64,000 nucleotides of DNA from Certhia americana (taxonomy: Eukaryota; Chordata; Aves; Passeriformes; Certhiidae). The notes under the pieces are model-generated. The model saw only the letters and a list, made by a program, of their open reading frames with translations. It had not been told where the DNA came from and ran no database searches. The position numbers and the translations under genes are program-made. The stretch lies in contig CM031879.1 of NCBI GenBank assembly GCA_018697195.1, positions 46,677,866 to 46,741,865 of the forward strand, written 5' to 3'. This document shows positions 48,201 through 61,600 of this stretch, piece by piece (the first letter of the stretch is position 1; the number at the start of each line of letters is the position of its first letter).

Positions 48201-50340
48201 ATGAAAAAAAAAGCTGACTTACTTTGGGTAAAAATAGCTGTGAAGAGCTTTTGCCAAAGGAAGCAGAAGTTGCCAGCAACATATGTGAAAATGTCATTAA
48301 TTTCTCTAATAATTTGCACTTGCTGCAAATGATATAATTTTTGTCTATTAGTGAGAGAACAAATAGAACAAATGCAATCAAATACACACAAGTTCTATCT
48401 CACAGGCTTCCTGGGAGAGACGGTGAGAAGTCAGACTAGGGTCAGGAATGCATGAGCAGGTGACAGACTGAATGGGGCTGTCAGGAGCTGGGAGCAGACG
48501 CTGAGAAAACTGGGACCATGCTGGGGTCAGCGGTCTCTCTGCCATCTCCAAAGGCCATCTCCTTTGCTCCTCTGGCTGCTCAGGGAGAACCAAGAGAGAA
48601 ATCAGAGAGAAAATATCTTCAGATGCAGCCACTGAATGAATCATACAGCAAATTGGCCATGGGTACATGAGGACAAGTTGTGCCTTTTAACATTTTTTTG
48701 TACTGGCTGGTGCAGTCCTGCTGCAGGAGCAGCTGCCCCATTCCAAAGGAGCACTGGTGATGGCCAAGCCAATCTGATGTCAGCTGTGTTTTTTTGGCAG
48801 CATCAGAACATATTCATGTTGGCTGCAATACACTTATACACATTTGTGGAATAGTTTGTGCTACCAGAACAATGTACAGTGGCCCACAGAGTAAAATCAG
48901 GAACTCTCTCCTTCTATATCATGCCCTACTCTTGTCCCTTCTGCTTACACTCTGGGCCAGTGCACTGACACCCATCTCAGCTCTCCTGAACCACTCAGAA
49001 GCAGAGATAAACTGGAAGTGGGGCAGCAAGAGGTGAAACAACCTGACACAGTCACACAGGGATATGTAAAATACACCCTGGACTCCAACACCAACCATCC
49101 CTCTCCCCTCCTCTCCTTCCCAACCCACACATCTAGGCAAGAGCTGCAGGAACATTGCCAGTGCAAGTCTCCACTTCCTTACAACATCCTCTACCATGAA
49201 AAATAATTTTCTAACTGTGGGATGAGTGGTAGCTCATCTGGATCCACTGAATGTCAACAGACACCAGTGTGGTGAGAAAATGGAAGCTTGCAGCAGGAGG
49301 GCACAGCAAGCATGTCCCTGGCCAGACACTAAAGCCACTCAGGTCCTTCAGTGGGGCCAGAGAGTAGGCAACAGGATGTTGAAAGAGGACAAAAACCTTT
49401 TAGGTGGGTGTCAGAGCTTTTAACATACTTCCACACCTTCAGCAGCCCCGAAGGAACATTGTTCTATTTACTCTCTACATCCCCCAGCCTGGGAGCTGAC
49501 TCTTGTTATTTATTGCATCTGCTTGTCTCCCATCTTTAGGACACGTCTGCCCTGAATTCGTCCTCCCTTCCCCTCCCCCCAAACTCAAAAACAGCCAGAA
49601 ATATCTTGTAATCTCTTCTGCTTCACCTGTAATTTGTCTCATGCTGGCAACGAGGGAAACCGTCTGCCTTTGTCAAGATCAAAAATGCCAGAGTGGCCAT
49701 GTGATGTCAGCTTTCATTAACCCTGTCTCTCTCCCCACTACCTCCCCTCTCCAGATTGTTGCAGAGGGGCAGATGTGTCTTCATTCTCCTGCAGCCTTCT
49801 TTCTCCCCTGGCACATCTCCTGCCATTTGGAGGTACCCTGGTTGAAAGGGCAGGGAGAGCCAGCATCAGCAGGCAGCAGAATGGGTTCTGGACCCCCTTC
49901 CATACTAAGGTGGAGCCAAACTCAGGGCTGAGGCAAAGATCAGGAAAAGCAGCAAGGTAGACCACAGGCTGCTGAGGTACATGGGACCCTCTGAGGTTTT
50001 ACATAACTGTATGTCATCCTCCTGCTCTGACCTCCGAGTGAGAAAAACTGAACCTATCTCTGTTACTGCAGTGCTTCTGCCCAGGCCCCTTCCTGCCTGT
50101 ATCACGGGCAGGGGAGCACTGGGCTGGGGAGAGACTGACCGGATTGGGAGGTGAGGGGGAAGGCACCCAGGAAGGGGCAGGATGGAGGTCAAGCCTGCTG
50201 TGCCGCAAAACCACACACAGAATAATTCAGTGTGCAAAAGCCAGCTGCTGCTGCCACACAGTGTTAGGGAAATTCCCTTCCCTAGCTGTTATCAAGCAGT
50301 CTTTATAGTATGATAGTGTATTAACTATGGTAACATTTTC
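45251..50340. other. Intergenic, nothing recognised
   Basis: No exon of a known protein, no RNA gene and no identifiable transposon was seen. It contains a short (GGTTT)n-like stretch near 45605-45655. Scattered open frames are all below about 140 codons and resemble nothing known. Confidence 0.4.
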
Positions 50341-50344
50341 CCCT

Positions 50345-50882
50345 CATCCTTGGTACTGGTGAGGCCACAGCTCAAATCCCAAATTCAGTTTTGGGGCCCT
50401 CACTACAAGAAAGACATTGGGGTGCTGGACCATGTCCATAGAAGGGCAGAGAAGGAGCTGATGAAGTGTCCAGAGCACAAGTGTTGTGAGACGCAGCTGA
50501 GGGAGCTGGGGTTGTTTATCCTGGAAAAAACAAGGCTCAGGGGAGACTTTATCGCTCTCTACAGCTCCCTGAAGGGAGGCTGTAGCCAGGTGGGGGTTGG
50601 TCTCTATTCCCAGGTAACAAGCAGTAGGATAAGAGGAAACAGCCTCACGTTTCTCCAGGGGTGGCTTCCATCTGATATTAGGAAATATTTCTGCACTGAA
50701 AGTGTGGTCAGAAGTAGAACAGGCTGCCCAAGAGCGTGTTAGAGTTATCATTTCTGAAGTGTTTGAAAAGGTCTGGCACATGGAGACGTGGTTGTTTTGA
50801 ACATGGCAGTGTTGGGTTAATGGTTGGACTCCATGATCTTAGGGGTTTTTTCAATCTAACGTTTTTGTGATTCTATGTATTA
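50345..50882 (+). mobile_element. CR1 LINE, 3' part, plus strand
   Basis: Contains the CR1 reverse-transcriptase tail and 3' UTR: GGACCATGTCCATAGAAGGG, GGCTCAGGGGAGACTTTATC, GGAAATATTTCTGCACTG, and the end GTTGGACTCCATGATCTTAG then TGATTCTATGTA, the degenerate octamer that ends bird CR1s. It is 5' truncated and its frame is broken, so it is a dead copy. Confidence 0.93.
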
Positions 50883-51334
50883 GTTCACATTATAAACTGC
50901 AATGTAAGGAGGCACTGGAATTTTACTGAAGCCTTTGCTATTGTTCAGTCTTGAGTAAACAAATGGGCAACAGCTCACGGCAAGGGCCAGGGAGCAGCAC
51001 AGCTCTGTAAATAAAGGCTCTGCTTCTTAGAAGCTAAGGGCTGTTCATGATCCCCCTGCACAGCCAAGGCAAGGCCAGTGTCCCACCCTCCAGTATTGCC
51101 TGTGGGTGCCTCAGGACTAAGTGATCCCTGGAATACCTGGATGCCGCAGGAATAGTGCTGCTTTTCAGGGTTTTATGGTGGTTGGCTGTCAACACCGTGT
51201 GGTGCCTGAGTGCCTAGAGGCACTGTACCCCTGCACCACTGCAGTCCAAATTTCCTCGTGAGGGAAAGTGCAGGGGCAGGCACTGGTCTCTCTGGCAATC
51301 AGCAAAAACACCCAGGACAATGGCCTGATGCACT

Positions 51335-51500
51335 GTCAGGGGAGATTTAGGTTGGATATTAGAAAAAGTTTCTTCACCCAGACGGCGGTCAGGCACAGCA
51401 ACAGGCTCCCCAGGGAAGCGGTCAAAGCACCAAGCCTGACAGTGCTCAGGAAATGTTTGCACGACGCTGTCACGCACATGGTGTGACCCCTGGGGCTCCT
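51335..51500 (+). mobile_element. CR1 LINE fragment near the CENPM promoter
   Basis: Matches an internal 3' region of CR1: GGGGAGATTTAGGTTGGATA, TTTCTTCACCCAGACGG, CAACAGGCTCCCCAGGGAAG, and GCACATGGTGTGACCCC. It lacks the octamer end. It lies only about 220 bp upstream of the CENPM start and abuts its CpG island. Confidence 0.88.
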
Positions 51501-51519
51501 GGGGCCCGTGGTGTGGCTC

Positions 51520-52080
51520 CTTAGCAGGGTCAGGAGGCGGACACGATGATCCCGCCGGGTCCCCCGCAGGCCGGGACAGCCCGTGAGGCAATCGCCGCCA
51601 TGCCCGCAGCGCCCCCTGCCGCCCGCCGGTAACCGCGCCAGCCCCGCCAGCCCCGCCCCGCCGCTCCACGTCGGCGCAAGGCGGAGCGCGGCTGCCATTT
51701 GAATTCCGGCGGGCCGGCCGCGATGGCGGTGCTGCGGCCCTTCGACAAGCTCCCGACGCTCAACTCCGGCGTCCTCCTGGTAGGTCCGGCGGTGGAGTCG
51801 CTCCGCAGCCCGGCCCCGCCGTCCCTTCTCCTTCCCATTCCCCGGCGCTGTGGGCGCACGGCTGCCCCGTTCCCTCCGCCGAGTCGGGCCTTGCCTCGCT
51901 CCCGGCTGTCCGGGGGCGGCATGCGAAGGTGCGGCCGGGCGGGGGCTGTGGCTGACAGCGCTCTCGCCTCTCCCCGCAGCTCGTGGGCTCGGACGAGGAG
52001 CTCCAGCAGAAGCTGGCGGAAGCGATCCTCCTGGAGAAGAAGGATTTCAACATCAGGGTGTGAGTGGTGGGGAGCGGGAG
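51520..52080 (+). promoter_or_regulatory. CENPM CpG-island promoter with CHR-like site
   Basis: GC-rich with dense CpG around the first two CENPM exons. TTTGAA at 51698-51703, about 20 bp upstream of the ATG, matches the cell-cycle genes homology region (CHR) bound by DREAM and MuvB complexes, which restricts expression to late cell cycle. A GC-rich CDE-like stretch GCGCGG lies just upstream. CENPM is a centromere gene, so this control would be fitting. Confidence 0.5.
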
Positions 52081-55000
52081 TGGTGCCCTGCGGGGCCCGC
52101 TGCCACCTGGTCCAAGAGGTGCAAACCAGCCGTAACGCGAATTCACGGAAAGCTTCCGCTTCAGGTTCTTGATGCACCGAAATTGGTTAAAAACGCAGGT
52201 TCCGTGGCAGGAGTCGGAGCTGTAGAGCACACGGTTCAGAGGGAGACTTCGCTCTTACGAACGCTAGAGAGCACCACTGCCCAGATGTGACCGCATCTGC
52301 CGCGGGCAAACCCCTCTGTCCTCAGGGCATGCCTGGAAACGGGGCGGGGGGATGAAAGCATTTCCCACGTTTATGTTCACCTTGCCTTTGGCATGTTGCA
52401 CAGATGTTTGAGTACTAAATTGGAAAGTTATGAGAGCAACAATTTTTTTTCCCCTGCCTGAGACAAGAAAATTAAACATCCTGGGACAAAATGGGACAGA
52501 TAAAATGCTTGGAAGTACTTGCAGGTGAACAGGTGTTTGTGAAAGATGTCCTTTGCTTTGGATGCTCCTCGTAGCTGTTTTCTGGCTTATATGCACACAC
52601 GTGCTTTTCCTCCTCAAGCTATTAAGATGCACTTGGAATTTCAGCTTTACCCACATGACATGGCCTGTCTTAAAAGCTTGATTAACTAACTTTTTATGAT
52701 AAAATATCTTTGACAGCTCTCTTGCCAAGACCAAATGAGTTTAGTCAGCTCTTCAGAAGGTGTTTGTGTTATTTCGCTGCTGTAATCCGTGGTTATGCAG
52801 TAAAAGTAACCCAAGCTAACATTCTGCTGGCTAATTAGAGTGACTGTAGTGCTCCGATTGTGGCATCTTGGATGTCTGTGCTAACTAATAGTAAATGAAT
52901 TACCCCATTTTCTGTGTGAAACCTGCAGCCTCTGCTGAGTTGTGGAGTGGCATAACTAGATGGCTGCTGGTACTACAGCTGGATAACTGCCCAAAGGCAC
53001 AGAATTGTCTGCTCGTGCTGCAGAACAAGATACATCCCTGTGTAAATATTGCTAGGAAAGCAAAGTCAGTGGGGTTTTTCCCCCACTGTGTTACTTTGAG
53101 ACATTACACGTACAGCTGTTGGGTGAAGAATTACAGAGCTTGGGTATTTTGTGTCTCTTACTGCTTGGGGTGGGGGAAGGTTCCTGCAGTGCATGTCTGG
53201 AGATTGCTGACATTATCTAGTCATGTTGGTTTGAATATAGCAGGATTCCAAATAATCCAGTGCTTTTCGAGGTTGCTTTTTTCTTCCTGCTAGACAACGA
53301 GATCTGATACTTTTATCAAAGAGTCTCCCTAAATTTCACCTTAAATTAATAAGCTGGTTTGTGTTGCAATGTGTCTTTCAAGCTCACTTTGCTCATCTCT
53401 TGGCTTAGTTTCAGAACGTTTTTGTTAAATCATATCTTCCATAAATGAAAGAAACAAAACACCTTTATTTGGAGACTAGCAAACTACAAACTACATAGGA
53501 TTAATAGAAGGGAATGTGTATTATGGTCTGTGGCTGCTGGAAAGAACTGTTAAGTCCTTGAGACTGAATTGCTAGAAGTGATATTCCCCAAGAAGACCAG
53601 AATCAGCGTTTCTTCTTTGGCTTCCAGAGAGGAAGTGGATTGTAAGAGTGACTGAACTTCTGGGATGTTTGTCCAGCTTAAATTAAGGTGATCTTCCAAA
53701 AATGCCGTGCTGATAATGTTCCTCCCTGGGGAAGATCCAGTTATGCACTACTGAAACCTTTTTTTGGATGAGTTTTTGGTTGGTTGGTTGGTTTGCTTGT
53801 TCGTTTTTTGTTGTTGTTAGTTGTTTGTGGTTGTTTGGCTTTTTTACTGGGAAGAGATGCAAAATTCCCATCCTGTATTTCTTCCAACTACTCTAATTAC
53901 CAGTGGTGGTACTGTGTAGAAGGATGCCTAAATGAACCTAGTCGCTCCTGACATAGTGAAAGGGTAATAGTAAAGTAAAAGTAAAAGGGAGGGTAATGAA
54001 TAATAGAAGCTCTTTTTCAGTTATAACTTCATCTGTAAAGCTGTACTGGTGACAAATTTGTGGTTTAAGGTTCTTTTGTACCTGGAAAGGTCGTCTCTCC
54101 TGTGTGAGCATATGAGCAGTATCTCTGGAATGTGACATATTAACTGAAACTTGGCAGCAAAATATTCCAGTAAAGAATTGGGGTTTGCTTTGTTAAAAAG
54201 GACTCTGTAACAATTAAATGACTTGCCATACAGATCTGCACCGAGAAAATGTTTCTGTGAATCTTGTTATGCTCTAATAAGAGTCCCATTATAACCAGCC
54301 TTGTCTAGCAATTACCATTGTGCCTGTCAGCAACTATGAGTGGGCCTAAGATATGAGAGTACCACTTAAACAGTCACAGTGTCTCTTCAATGCCCACGTA
54401 TTTAGTAATTAGCAGGCTTCCTGGTAACTTGCTACAGGGTGAACTGCAGTGGTTATAGGCAAGTGGATACTGTCTTGCTAAGCTACTTGGTTAAACTGGC
54501 AAATTTGTTATCTTTCAGTCACCTTGCTACATCCCTCCCCTTACCTTCGGAGAGGGATCATCTTCGGCCCAGGATAGATCTGGTTGTGTTTATGATTGAC
54601 ATCAAGAGCAAGTACAGGTAAAAGAAGGGCAAAAACATAATGGGGGGGACACTAATACTCTTTCTTGGTTTGATGGCTAAATCTACATTTTTTACTGTGT
54701 TGTAATTGTGGGTTTCAAACTTGAGACTCGCTGTGGTGGAAGAACTCAGTAATATATACAGTGTCTCTCTGGCCTCCAGCAGTGGATTAGGACTGAACTG
54801 CTCTGTCCAATAACATGCCTGTTGTGCACTAAGTTGCCATAGCAGAGAAGGCAGAATTTATTTCTGGATCTGGATATGTGACAATACGAACTGTGCTTTG
54901 GAAAGATGCTGTCTGTAGAATTAGATGGAAGCGCTGGTGGGGCTGTGAAGTTCTGTAATATGCAGAAGGCTGATGTGAGCTGGACAGTGCTGCCCAATAA

Positions 55001-57795
55001 CCAGCAAATGGCTGTGGCTGTGTCTTCAGTTCACTGATACTCCTGGTCAAGTGGGATCAGCACTATGGATGTCTCTAGGCAAAAGAGAAAGGGCTGCAGG
55101 GATTGATCCCTTTTCTATCATCTTGTGCTTTCCTTTGTAGAAATGATACTTGTTTCCCCAGGCCACAAGTAAAGACTTGCTAAGGCACAGGAGTCAGCAT
55201 TTTATTACTTACTTAACTTGTGACTGATGATCCTGGGCTCTCATTTACCAAAAATGACAGGCCCAGCTGCATACTTACAGCACAGATGGTGCTGCAGAAA
55301 TGTGTGGGCAAGCGCTTCCTGAAAGAGCCGAAGTGGTGCTGAAGTTTCATTGGATATTAATGAATTCAGATGCTTAGTGTCTGTAAATCATGGAGGACAC
55401 TGTTCAAACTAACTCTAACTGTTGAGTCTTGAGTAGAAAGGATATGTTATGGGTTATTAAACAGCTGTGGGTATTACAGAGGTCTCTGATGTCATGCTTT
55501 TAGCATAAAGCAGAACTTTGCGAGCTCACAAATCAGCAGATGTTAACATCATTGTTTTTCTAAATGTGCTTCTGAAAATTATTCCTGTTGTCCTTATGCT
55601 GCACTGGTTTAACCTCCCTGTACAACTGGATTGTCTGTACTTTTCTGACAGCTTGAAGAATGTCGAGACTTCCCTAGCTCATGTGGATGCCAGCTTCTTC
55701 CTGGGGAAAGTGTGCTTCCTTGTCACTGGGGGTACGTATGACACCTCTTCTTCCTCTTCAAGCAGCACAACTCAATGTTTGTTTCCTTAAAACAGGGCAC
55801 TGACTTAACTTGAAACAAACTAAAGGAAACCAGTGGCTTTGCTGAAACTTTGTTCAAATTATTTCTGAACTCCTCTGCCATTTTTGTTGTTTTCCTTGAT
55901 AAAACATGGTTCTCTCATGCTTACTTGATCTCTTTTTTTTTTTTTTTTTTTTTTCCATTTTTTTTTTTTTCCTTATTAAACCCTGTTTTTTTCTTGTTTT
56001 TTTGTTTTTTTTTTTTTTTTTTTTTTGCCAGTCAGAACTCTCTTCCCTGTCACTAATCCCTGAATTTGATTTGTGTTATTGATTTTTTTTTTTTTGTGTG
56101 TGTGTATGGCACTCTAGAAGTCTGTTCTATCCACTCTTGCAGATCTGTCTTAATGATAATCTTAATGAGCAGTGAGCAGCATATGATACTGTGGTAATAA
56201 AGTGAATCTAAATGGATGAGCTACAAAACTATGAAGTATAGTTTTAATACAAGAACTGGTATCCCTGCTGTGTACTGTCTGGCCCTGTTGTGCCTCTAAT
56301 CCTTCTGTCTCCCAGTACTTTCCTGTGTACCCTCCCTACTTCAGCTCTGAGGAACTGGAGGGGGCCACACTGTACTGCTCAGTGTTGGAACATAGGTGCT
56401 GTGTCCCTGGAGTTTGGGGGTCAGGAGGCCTGATTCTGAGGTAGAGAAGGAGTCTTAGCATTGTCTTGTGTTATGGCTCTCTTGATGAAGTGAATTCCTT
56501 GGAGATCACACCCCTGTGATACCATGTGAGCCAGGAGGACTTGTGGTAAGTGAGTGGAAGACTGTCCCACTGATGGTGTGCTGATCCCTTATACAGAATA
56601 TTAATGTTACATGAAGAGTCATGTAACATGTACTATTCCTGCTTTAAGTATTATGAAAGACTTCTTTGCTTATTCCATTTCAAAACTTGTACCATTCTGT
56701 TTGCACTGCTCACTGTTGCCTTACCTTCTATTATGCTATCAAAATTTGCTCTGGATTGTTCTGTGTATGTGGAATTTCCTAAAACTTTTCTTCACTGATT
56801 GCTGATTATGAGGCTTGTAATGTGGGAAAATGTCTTTTTTTTTCCAGTTGGGAGGGTGAATGCCTGCAGCATTGAGACGAATGCTGTCTGTAAGTTAGGA
56901 GAAGCCTACTGCAGTCCTGTGCTACACTGTGAGCTGGAGGTAAGGTGCTTATTTGACATCTCAAGCCATTTCTGAATTCCACTGCTCTGTGATTGTTAGA
57001 AACATCATTATACTAGCAATAAATACATAAGCTACTGGCTTTCATAAGTGTCAGAGACCAGACTCTGTTTACAAGAACAGAAGAGGTACAGGAGCCTGTC
57101 TGTCCTTGAAAGGAGTCTTCTAGTAATCTGGTCCTTCCTGTGTTTCTTCAAAACCTCATGAAGCCAAGCCTAAGCTAACAAAAACATCTCTGATATGCAA
57201 AGCCTCGGTACACTTGTTCCTTGCTGCATTTTCTTTTCCTGGGAGCCCCTGAGCTGTTACTTGCGACGTGACTCCCTTGCCCATTTAATGTTTTGTGTCA
57301 GCCAAACTTTGTGGCTTCACCGACCATTTTGCCATCTGATATGCCACTCTTTCCAATTACCTGCTTGGTCTGAAAAGCTGGAGGGAGAGTTTGGCATTCA
57401 GCAGCAGCAGACTTCACTTTTCCATGTACTTGTCACTGCATCCTCAGAGACTGCTTCCCTACCAGCAGGTAGAATCCGTGCCTTTGGCAAGCCCTTCAGC
57501 ACTTCCAGCTGGCAATGATGTACCTTCCTTAACATTAGGGAAGTAAATGGGCCTGTTTGGGGTTTTCTGTAACTAGCAACTTGATGCCTGCTCTGGTTCT
57601 TTCTTTTATCAAAGCTGACTGTTGCTTTTCTTTTCTATTGATTAAATAATTTCTCCATTTTGTTTCCAGTTGGAAGGGGTTCGAGCTGCTACTGCACAAC
57701 GACTTCTGCGAATGTTACAGATCTGTGCTGGTCACATACCGGGATTCTCTGCCTTGTCCTTTGTCTCGCTGTTGAGGAACTCTGATGATGATTAA
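51723..57795 (+). CDS. CENPM: CENPM, centromere protein M, 6 coding exons
   Basis: A subunit of the constitutive centromere-associated network, in the CENP-H/I/K/M group at the inner kinetochore. It folds like a small GTPase but cannot bind nucleotide. Exons: 51723-51779, 51980-52059, 54519-54617, 55652-55731, 56848-56939, 57670-57795. Phases join to 177 residues (human 180). The sequence starts [16 protein letters not shown], with LVGSDEEL where a true GTPase would have a P-loop GKS/T. It continues [12 protein letters not shown], the conserved [14 protein letters not shown] and [14 protein letters not shown], and ends NSDDD before TAA. The missing P-loop lysine agrees with the pseudo-GTPase nature of the family. 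It lies beside SMIM45 as in human and the frame is intact. Confidence 0.95.
53774..53850 (+). repeat. GGTT/GTT-rich simple sequence in CENPM intron 2
   Basis: TTGGTTGGTTGGTTGG at the start, then GTT-rich sequence to about 53850. Low-complexity intronic DNA. Confidence 0.75.
55930..56100 (+). repeat. Long T-rich tract in CENPM intron 4
   Basis: Successive T runs up to about two dozen bases, interrupted by CC, CTTATTAAACCC and G, followed by (GT)n. It is slippage-prone, so its length in the assembly is uncertain. It lies far upstream of the exon 5 acceptor and is not its polypyrimidine tract. Confidence 0.9.
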
Positions 57796-58639
57796 CTTCT
57801 CATCGTGCTACTTCAGACATATTCATCAGGTTTTTTTCATGTCAGGCATTCAAGCTGCTGCAGTTGGAATCACATTGGGAAGCTCTTCTTGCGTGACTTG
57901 TCATGACCACTCATCTAGAACTGTTTCTGGTTGCTTACCTCTCAAGAAAAGTTTGATTCCTATTCAGTGGATAACAGATAGGGAAGGCAGTTTGAATTGG
58001 GGATTCCTATCCATTATTAATTGCATCTGGATCCCATTTCATGATCAAGTTTGAGTTTTTTCCACTTAGCCAGTGTCCAGGAGCTACATGTTTTTCTGAA
58101 AGAGTATTAGAAGAACAGCCTACCAAAGTACCAGAGAAGAGGCAGAAGGCTCCTGCTTTCTTTCAGTTGAAATGCAACACCTTAGTCTAATATGAAACCT
58201 TGCTGCCAGGTTTTCTCTGTCCACCAAGAGAGGAATGGGTAAGGAAGGTTGCCTGCAGCTTCTAGATAGACTGCACTTGGCAGTTAATGGTCCAGCTGTG
58301 TGAGCATCTGCCCAGCAAAGGACTCACTATTTCCATGCCTGGTACCTAATTGGGAAAGAAGGGACAAAAAAAGATAATCAATCTAGCACTTAAGCTTTCT
58401 TTTAGATCCTTAGAGAAAAAGACTCCACCTGTCAAGCTCAAGACAGCCCCAGTAACACAGCCTCTGGAGCTGACCAGAGGTGAAACCCAGCAGACCAGAC
58501 CACAGCAGCACACAGAAAACAGGTTGTCTCAGCTGGTTTGGCATATGCTGTGTATAATCCCTTTACTAACAAGTTTTGACCTGCAGTAAGTTGTGCCTTG
58601 TTCTTACTGCAAGTCACTAAGGCTTGAGAGTTCTATTTT

Positions 58640-58645
58640 AATAAA
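58640..58645 (+). terminator. CENPM polyadenylation signal AATAAA
   Basis: A canonical hexamer about 845 bp downstream of the CENPM stop. A second AATAAA lies at 59507-59512 and could serve a longer 3' UTR. Confidence 0.5.
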
Positions 58646-58669
58646 ATAAGTAATATGTAATAGTTGTAT

Positions 58670-61600
58670 GCTCTTTATTAGCAATGTGGCATGGGCTCTA
58701 AAACCTGCGAACGCTTTCCCCAAATTGCTCTGGCAGGCTGGTCCTTGCTGGCAGCTCAAAATCCCAGTTAGTTGTTTTGCTGCACTCGTGGCTTCAACCA
58801 TGTGGTGGTGGCAAAAGCTTTTCAAATACAGCCCTTTCTGTTCATTGAGTTGAGCCACCTGCGAGAATACAGTGCTTTTTTGAAACGCTGGGATGTTTCT
58901 TACCCGGAATTGCATGCCAGGTAGAAATGAAGCCTAGAGAGAATGTGTTAAGCTCCCCTCCAGTTTAATTTATTTAATCTCTAATAGTCTGCTTTAATGT
59001 TCCTAGGTGCAGGGCTCTAGCTGTGTGCACTGTTTCGGTTAGCTTGTTTCTGACATCTGTCTGTGAGCAGGAAAAGCAGAAAGCAGCACTGCAGGCTTAA
59101 TCAGCTGTGAGTGTTGGCAGTCCTTGCAAAGACAGCTCAGCAAGGCACAAAGGCTGTATCCTTGCTCAGAGGACACACAAATCCCAGCTCCAGTTGTATT
59201 GTTGCTGATGGGGGAGGGCTAGGGTGTTTGTCAGCTGAAACAAAAGGAGCTAAACCATTCAGCTGTGTTATGATGCCCAAAAGGGCTGGACTCTGGCTAA
59301 AACCCAAAGGAGAAAGACATGTGCAAACTGTCGTGGCTGTGTAAGGAGGATTGGAAGCTTAATGGGCATGCCCTACTTTCAGCTAGCTTTGCCATCCTAA
59401 AGGTACTAACCACGACTTGGCCACCAGAGAGAGGCAATCATGCTGAGAAACAAGTTTCTGTGTTGGTTATGCTGTCTCAGCCTTGCTCTTGCTTTGAGTC
59501 CCTCAAAATAAAGGAGACCATGGCTTAGAATAGGCTGGTTTTGATTTGCTCTCGATGTGCAGGTGCAGTCTGTGGGAGGAAAGGAAGGGAAGTGGCATAA
59601 AATGAGCCACTCTTTTGTGTCCTCTGAAACTCCTATAAGGCAAGGAGAGTTTTCTATCTCCTAGGTTGCTCTCCAGTTGACACTAATAACTGATAGACTC
59701 AGGTTAAATCCCTTGGCCTCAGTAATTTCACTGTGCTCTTTTAACTGCTGGAAATGAAACTTAATTTTGGTCCACCCAGAATGCTTTAGAGTAACCCACA
59801 TGTGCTACTGTCCATTCCTGCACCATCAAGCAGGGTTTCTTTTTCCACTGTTTTGTTTCAGATGTGGTATTTCTTCCCTTCTACTACTTTCAAAGAAGAA
59901 AGATGCTGTTTTAACTTCCTACAGGTGGCTGAATCTCAGCTGGTACATAGTAAAATCTAGTTCCTTAAGAGCAGTATCTTGCTTCACCTTGGGGCAAATA
60001 TTTTTCTTGCTCTTAGGAGAAAGTACTTACTAGAACTGGCAGGGGAAGCAGAGCGTATCTAAGAATATGACACTGTGTCTCAGGTCCGTCATGTTTTACA
60101 ACCCAAAGTAGTTGGGACACATCTAAAGCTACATCTTCAACTATGTAAATACCTCTAGGAGCTGTCAGCTATTAGTTTAGACAGGCCATAACGCTGCCCT
60201 TACTACCAGAGGAGACAAGGCAGCCAAGGGTATCTTTCATCTGGATGAAGTAGCCAGGGCTAACGTTTGATAAAGGTCTTGTGAAAGTAGTACTTGGATT
60301 GGAATCAGAGGCATGGAAGGCCTGAAGCTGAATTAAGGCTAGTTACTCAGGTTCTGTTGTGTTAAAACCTTATGAAAGCGCTTGCCAAGCTGACTGAAAT
60401 CTAAACTAACAGAAACATTTTGAAGTTACTTGCTTTCTCTTCTCTTCTGTTCTCTCTTGCCTCAGTTCCCTATCCCTGTGGAGATTTTCAAAGAGGAATC
60501 ACCCTCTCTGTGGTGAAAGTACCTGTGAGCGTTGCTGGTTTGACTGTTTCAGTTTGTAGATGTGTTTCTCTGTGTCAGTTATGTCAGCAAAATTAGATTA
60601 AAAGCGGTTTAATTAGTATAGAAGCGCTCATACCAGTTGCACTGGTGTAAGCTTTGGTCTCAAAGTGCTTTTTTGGGGGGGATGGAGCTAAATGAAGTTG
60701 TAATGTGGTCTCCTCTGCTATGGCAGGTTGACTCACAGGATTTCATTGTCAATCCAGTCCCTCGAAGAAGATTTTGAGTTCTCAGCCTGCTAGCTGAACA
60801 GCTCAGAGAGGTGATCTGCGAGAGATTTTGGCACAAATCGGCTTGCTTGGCATTACCTGGTGGGATTATAGTTATCCACTGTGCCAGGTTTCTAAGACTG
60901 ACTCCGCTGCACCAGCAGTTAAATTAGACCAACTGTTAAGCATGATAAAACAAGATATGCTCAGTCTATACCAATAAGAAAGTCTGCGTACTGAAATGGC
61001 ACCCATAGTAAAAGATCTCTTTTCCTGGACAAAAGATCAGAGATAAATCCAACCCTGGGGATATATCTGTCCCTTCCAAACCTTGAAACCTGGTGGTAGA
61101 GTTTTAGATTCAAGGCCACCTCTGATACTTGCTTTGGGGACTGGTTGAAACTGGGCATCTTTGCTTGCCAAGACCTGTAGTTTGAAGGGAGTGGTGGCTT
61201 AGGTCAGAAGTGGTGCTTAGCAGCTGTGGTCAAGTTGTAAGAGCTCCTTGGTTGCTCTCATCATGACCATTGTTCATGGCAGTGGTGGACAAGACAGGGC
61301 TCCTGCTCTGCTGCCTGGAGCTGACCGTCAGAGCTGTGGCAGAGGTCAGCTCTGCTCTATTGCCAAAAGCAAGGAAGAGGCTTCCTCCTGTGGGATTTTT
61401 AACTTGTCTCGATTTTACAGGAGCACTGGCTGTTTCCAGCTGCTCTGTTTCCATTCAGCTGGCCCAGATCCCCTGGCATTCTCCCGCACTCTGAGCGTTC
61501 TCCACTCCCCACCCTAAGCTGGTGTACAGTGTTGCTGTGGGCTGCTGAACAACTGCCACTTTCCATTCAGAGGCCAGCTGTCCTTCACTGGTGGGGAAAA

